Shown: positions 61,251 to 64,000 of the stretch, piece by piece | How positions within the stretch are numbered: the stretch's first letter is position 1 | How the letters are laid out: every line of letters begins with the position of its first letter | Assembly (NCBI GenBank): GCA_023079485.1 | Contig: CM041090.1 | Location: 3,139,163-3,203,162, forward strand | Direction: 5' to 3' | Length of the DNA: 64,000 nucleotides | DNA from: Archilochus colubris | Lineage: Eukaryota > Chordata > Aves > Apodiformes > Trochilidae | The notes under the pieces: generated by a model | The model's database searches: none | Told to the model about the DNA's origin: nothing | Seen by the model: only the letters and a program-made list of their open reading frames with translations | Position numbers and translations under genes: made by a program

Positions 61251-61727
61251 ATGGAGAGGTCAGCACCTCGTCGAGCCTCAGGAGCAAGAAAGGCTCCTCC
61301 TGCTACAGTTTCATTTGGGTTTGCAGGGTGTGAGGGAGAAATTTCAAGCCCTGCTGAGCCATCTGAAGTTTGGTGGGTTGAGATCAACGAGCCTTTCCCA
61401 AATGGGAACAGGATGGAACAGAAGGAGGAGGCAGGGAATGAAGATGGTGAACTGCTGCGTTCAGGTCAAGCTTGTGCAGATCTGAAGCATTCATTCTGTT
61501 TTGGAGCTTCCAGAGTGAAAAAGTTTTCATTCCTCAAATCTGAGGTAGCTCAAGTACTATGCAAGTACAAGGCTGTCAGGATTGTCCAGCTTGAGCTCCT
61601 ACACATCCATGATCAAATCCTGAATTTATGCCTGCTGGGCATAATGCACTTTTTCACCTCTTTTCCAGAGATGAAGTGGCAGAGCCAGCATGTCCCCAGT
61701 AGTCCCAAATTGATCTCTGGGTTTTAA
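61251..61727 (+). CDS. Unidentified 158-codon ORF downstream of the 61.1-kb inverted repeat
   Basis: An ATG at 61,251 (GCAATGG context) opens a frame of 158 codons starting MERSAPRRASGARKAP. The frame is also open upstream to 61,131, through the inverted repeat. I recognise no domain; the first 25 residues are basic and Ala-rich, the rest is mixed, with a hydrophobic stretch near the end (LLGIMHFFTSF). The N-terminal part holds more CpG than its surroundings. About 35-50 bp upstream are CCAATAAAGG and TTCACTCTGG, which resemble a weak core promoter. It could be a long non-coding RNA, a remnant of a mobile element or chance. Confidence 0.2.
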   Translation: MERSAPRRASGARKAPPATVSFGFAGCEGEISSPAEPSEVWWVEINEPFPNGNRMEQKEEAGNEDGELLRSGQACADLKHSFCFGASRVKKFSFLKSEVAQVLCKYKAVRIVQLELLHIHDQILNLCLLGIMHFFTSFPEMKWQSQHVPSSPKLISGF

Positions 61728-63014
61728 ATGGACTTGGAAGAGGCTCCATGATTCAGGTATGGAAAATGAGGTCCCTACTTCTCCCCTAGAAAGGATGCTT
61801 TCCTTCAGTCCTGAATTTTCCTGTCACCATCAGTGCCCTGCCAAGCATTTTCATTTTGCTTTCTCACTGCTCTGAGGTCATTACCAGCAGCCCTGGGGCC
61901 TCTCTCCTTTCCCAGTCCTTTCCAAGGAAGGGATAAATAAAGCTGGCAGCCTTCACAAGCTCTCCATGAAGAAATGAGCATGGCACTGTCCCATTCCCAT
62001 TTCCAGGGAGAGGGAAAGACAGAGGATGCTCAAGCAGAGGTGTTCTGTACATGGTGAGCAGTTCAAGGGAGCAGGGATTTATTTGCCCAACATTCAAAGG
62101 TATAAAAGCTGAAAAGCCTGAAAATTAGAACTCTTTTTGCCTGGCAAGCATGGATGCACCCAAGAAGTAGCAATATCTGCAAGTTCTCCATGCTCTGGTC
62201 CATGAGGGTGTGATTTCCATGTTTCCTGAAGGAGAGGGGAGGGATAGATCTGCTCAAAGACCTTTCCAATGCTGATTTTTTTTTCCTCTGAGCAACCTTC
62301 TCAGATGGTTTTGGCTCAGAAGCTGTTAGGAACTGGGGACTGCTCCTCCTGATCCACTTCCTGTGGGTGATGATAGAACCTTTTGTGCCAAGCAGTCCCA
62401 ACCTGACTGCACACAACAACCCAAGAAGTGAAACCAGCAAACTGTGGGGGAAAACTACTGAAATATTTTTGGTTTGTTGTTTGTTTTTTTTTTTAATTTT
62501 TGCCATAATTAGATTTCCAACTCTCAATGCCTTTCAGTTTGCCAGCAGTAGCATCTCTGTGCTAGCAACTAAACTGAGATGCTATTTATGAATTAAGTGA
62601 CAAGAAATAAATTTATTTCTAAGGAAATAAATTTATGAAAGGAAGTGAAAGGTTTCAGAGTGGGAAGCAAAATCCCAGCAAACTGTATCCTGATTAACCA
62701 GCATGGTGGCACAGTCAGAGTCCACCTAACACCTTTTTCTGATGCATCTGAAATCTGACTTGAATTTGGGGTTTGCTTTTGTGGCTGGGTAAAAAGTGAA
62801 TGTACTAAACAATTCCTATTTGAGGGGATATCCTATCTGGGGATAGGATGTGAGAGGCTCAGGGGTAAATGTTTCAGAAAGGCCAGAGGGGTGTTTGTAG
62901 AGCCACTCTTAGCAGAAACTTTATCTACCCAACATCATCTCCATTGCTTAAGATGCCAGTTCTGGTGAAAATTGTTGAACTGATAACTGGGAGAACTTGG
63001 GGCTTGTTTATTTA

Positions 63015-63740
63015 TCATAGAATCATAGAATTAGCTGGGTTGGAAGGGACCTCAGAGATCATCTAGTCCAACCCTTGACCCACCGGAGCAGTTGCTAGAC
63101 CATGGCACTGAGTGCCACGTCCAGTCTTTTTTTAAATGTCTCCAGGGACAGAGAATCTACCACCTCCCCGGGCAGTCCATTCCATAGCCTAATCACCCTC
63201 TCCGTGAAGAAATTCTTCCTAATATCTAACCTAAACCTCCCCTGGCACAACTTAAGACTGTGTCCTCTTGTCTTGTTGAAGGTCGCCTGTGAAAAGAGTC
63301 CAGTTCCCACCTCGCTACAGCCTCCTTTCAGGGAGTTGTAGAGAGCAATGAGGTCTCCCCTGAGCCTCCTCTTCTTCAGGCTGAACACCCCCAGCTCTCT
63401 CAGCCTCTCCTCATAGGGCCTGTGCTCGAGTCCCTTCACCAGCCTGGTTGCCCTCCTTTGGACCTGCTCCAGGACCTCTACATCCTTCTTAAACTGAGGG
63501 GCCCAGAACTGGACACAGTACTTGAGGTGTGGCCTAACCAGGGCTGAGTACAGGGGCAGAATCACCTCCCTGGACCTGCTGGTGACACTGTTCCTGATCC
63601 AGGCCAGGATGCCATTGGCCTTCTTGGCCACCTGGGCACACTGCTGGCTCCTGTTCAGTTTCTTGTCAATCCAGACTCCCAGGTCCCTTTCTGCCTGGCT
63701 GCTCTCCAGCCACTCTGTCCCCAGCCTGTAGCGCTGCATG
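63015..63740 (-). mobile_element. CR1 LINE, 5' truncated, with a 214-codon open remnant of ORF2
   Basis: The tail ATCATAGAATCATAGAATTA is at the left. The minus frame from 63,739 to 63,095 reads without interruption through [59 protein letters not shown] and [13 protein letters not shown]. It is the best-preserved frame of the CR1 copies, but it covers only the C-terminal region of ORF2, without the RT palm, so it is not active. Confidence 0.93.
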
Positions 63741-64000
63741 GGAAAAAAAGGCAGAGGTAGGGAATGCTTCCTTCCCAGCCCTCCCTGCCAACTTTATTCT
63801 CATTACCTCACTTCCATACTGAGCTCCAAGCAGCTGTCACCCCCTCTGCTGAGCACTGTAAAAGTAGATATAAGATATATAGATATAATAACCTCTTCCA
63901 TCCCAGTTAGATGGACCAGGGGAATAAAGCACTTTTCAGTCCACTGAGACTCCCAGTCTAGCTGCACACACATACTGTGGAATTCTTCTGTTCCAGACCA
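63741..64000. other. Right edge, no feature seen
   Basis: 260 bp of unique sequence with a short ATATAGATATA-type stretch near 63,868-63,890. Confidence 0.5.

Larger units (their letters stand above)
57438..63014. other. Intergenic sequence with a structured element at 61.1 kb
   Basis: Contains a poly(T) run (57,838-57,860), a perfect 12-bp inverted repeat (60,777-60,807), a nested inverted repeat (61,141-61,220) and an unidentified 158-codon ORF (61,251-61,727). No CR1 and no recognised gene elsewhere in it. Confidence 0.5.

Noticed and set aside
34575..64000. Search for TP53I11 or another neighbour gene upstream of PRDM11
   Set aside because: In human, TP53I11 lies upstream of PRDM11 in the opposite direction. 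I saw no exon resembling it here, so it probably lies beyond the right edge.
1..64000. CRISPR arrays, bacterial operons, tRNA or rRNA genes
   Set aside because: The window is avian nuclear DNA. The tandem repeats seen are micro- and minisatellites, and no tRNA or rRNA signature was recognised by eye.

Overview
The window is a bird nuclear genome segment. The evidence is a dense load of 5'-truncated CR1 LINEs ending in the avian 3' repeat (ATTCTATGAT/CATAGAATCA units), long introns with canonical GT..AG sites, a GC-rich CpG-island promoter and a vertebrate-specific gene (PRDM11). The species cannot be fixed from the sequence alone; a neoavian bird, perhaps a passerine, is likely.

Layout. Positions 1-26,700 hold the 5' two-thirds of a minus-strand PRDM11 locus. 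A non-coding first exon lies in a CpG island (donor at 26,672/26,671). Intron 1 is about 15.4 kb. Four coding exons follow at 11,276-11,158, 10,631-10,528, 9,663-9,401 and 8,698-8,631. They splice in frame to give the N-terminus, the C2HC zinc knuckle and the first half of the PR/SET domain. The next PRDM11 exon is not between 8,630 and 1, so it should lie beyond the left edge. Inside that open-ended intron, on the same strand, sits an intact Myb/SANT-like DNA-binding exon (2,067-1,650) with its own strong start context and a consensus splice donor.

Positions 27,660-64,000 lie upstream of PRDM11 and hold no gene I can recognise. They are rich in CR1 and contain an unusual rearrangement. A ~1.45 kb block A (28,961-30,414) recurs at 33,127-34,574, and a ~2.4-2.7 kb block B (30,411-33,116) recurs at 39,451-41,852. 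The order is A-B-A'-unique-B'. Block B is made of a long TTTCC array, unique sequence, a CR1 3' half, and a ~103-bp tandem array whose units each carry a palindromic GATA-type motif. The CR1 parts of both duplications differ much more than their flanks, which suggests gene conversion between CR1 copies or a mix of haplotypes in the assembly.

Other points: a nested, T-shaped inverted repeat at 61.14-61.22 kb just before an unidentified 158-codon ORF; 56-bp and 47-bp minisatellites; and a possible 29-codon upstream ORF in PRDM11 exon 1. I found no convincing new multi-gene system. The most unusual signals are the A/B rearrangement, the Myb/SANT gene within PRDM11, and the 61.1-kb element.
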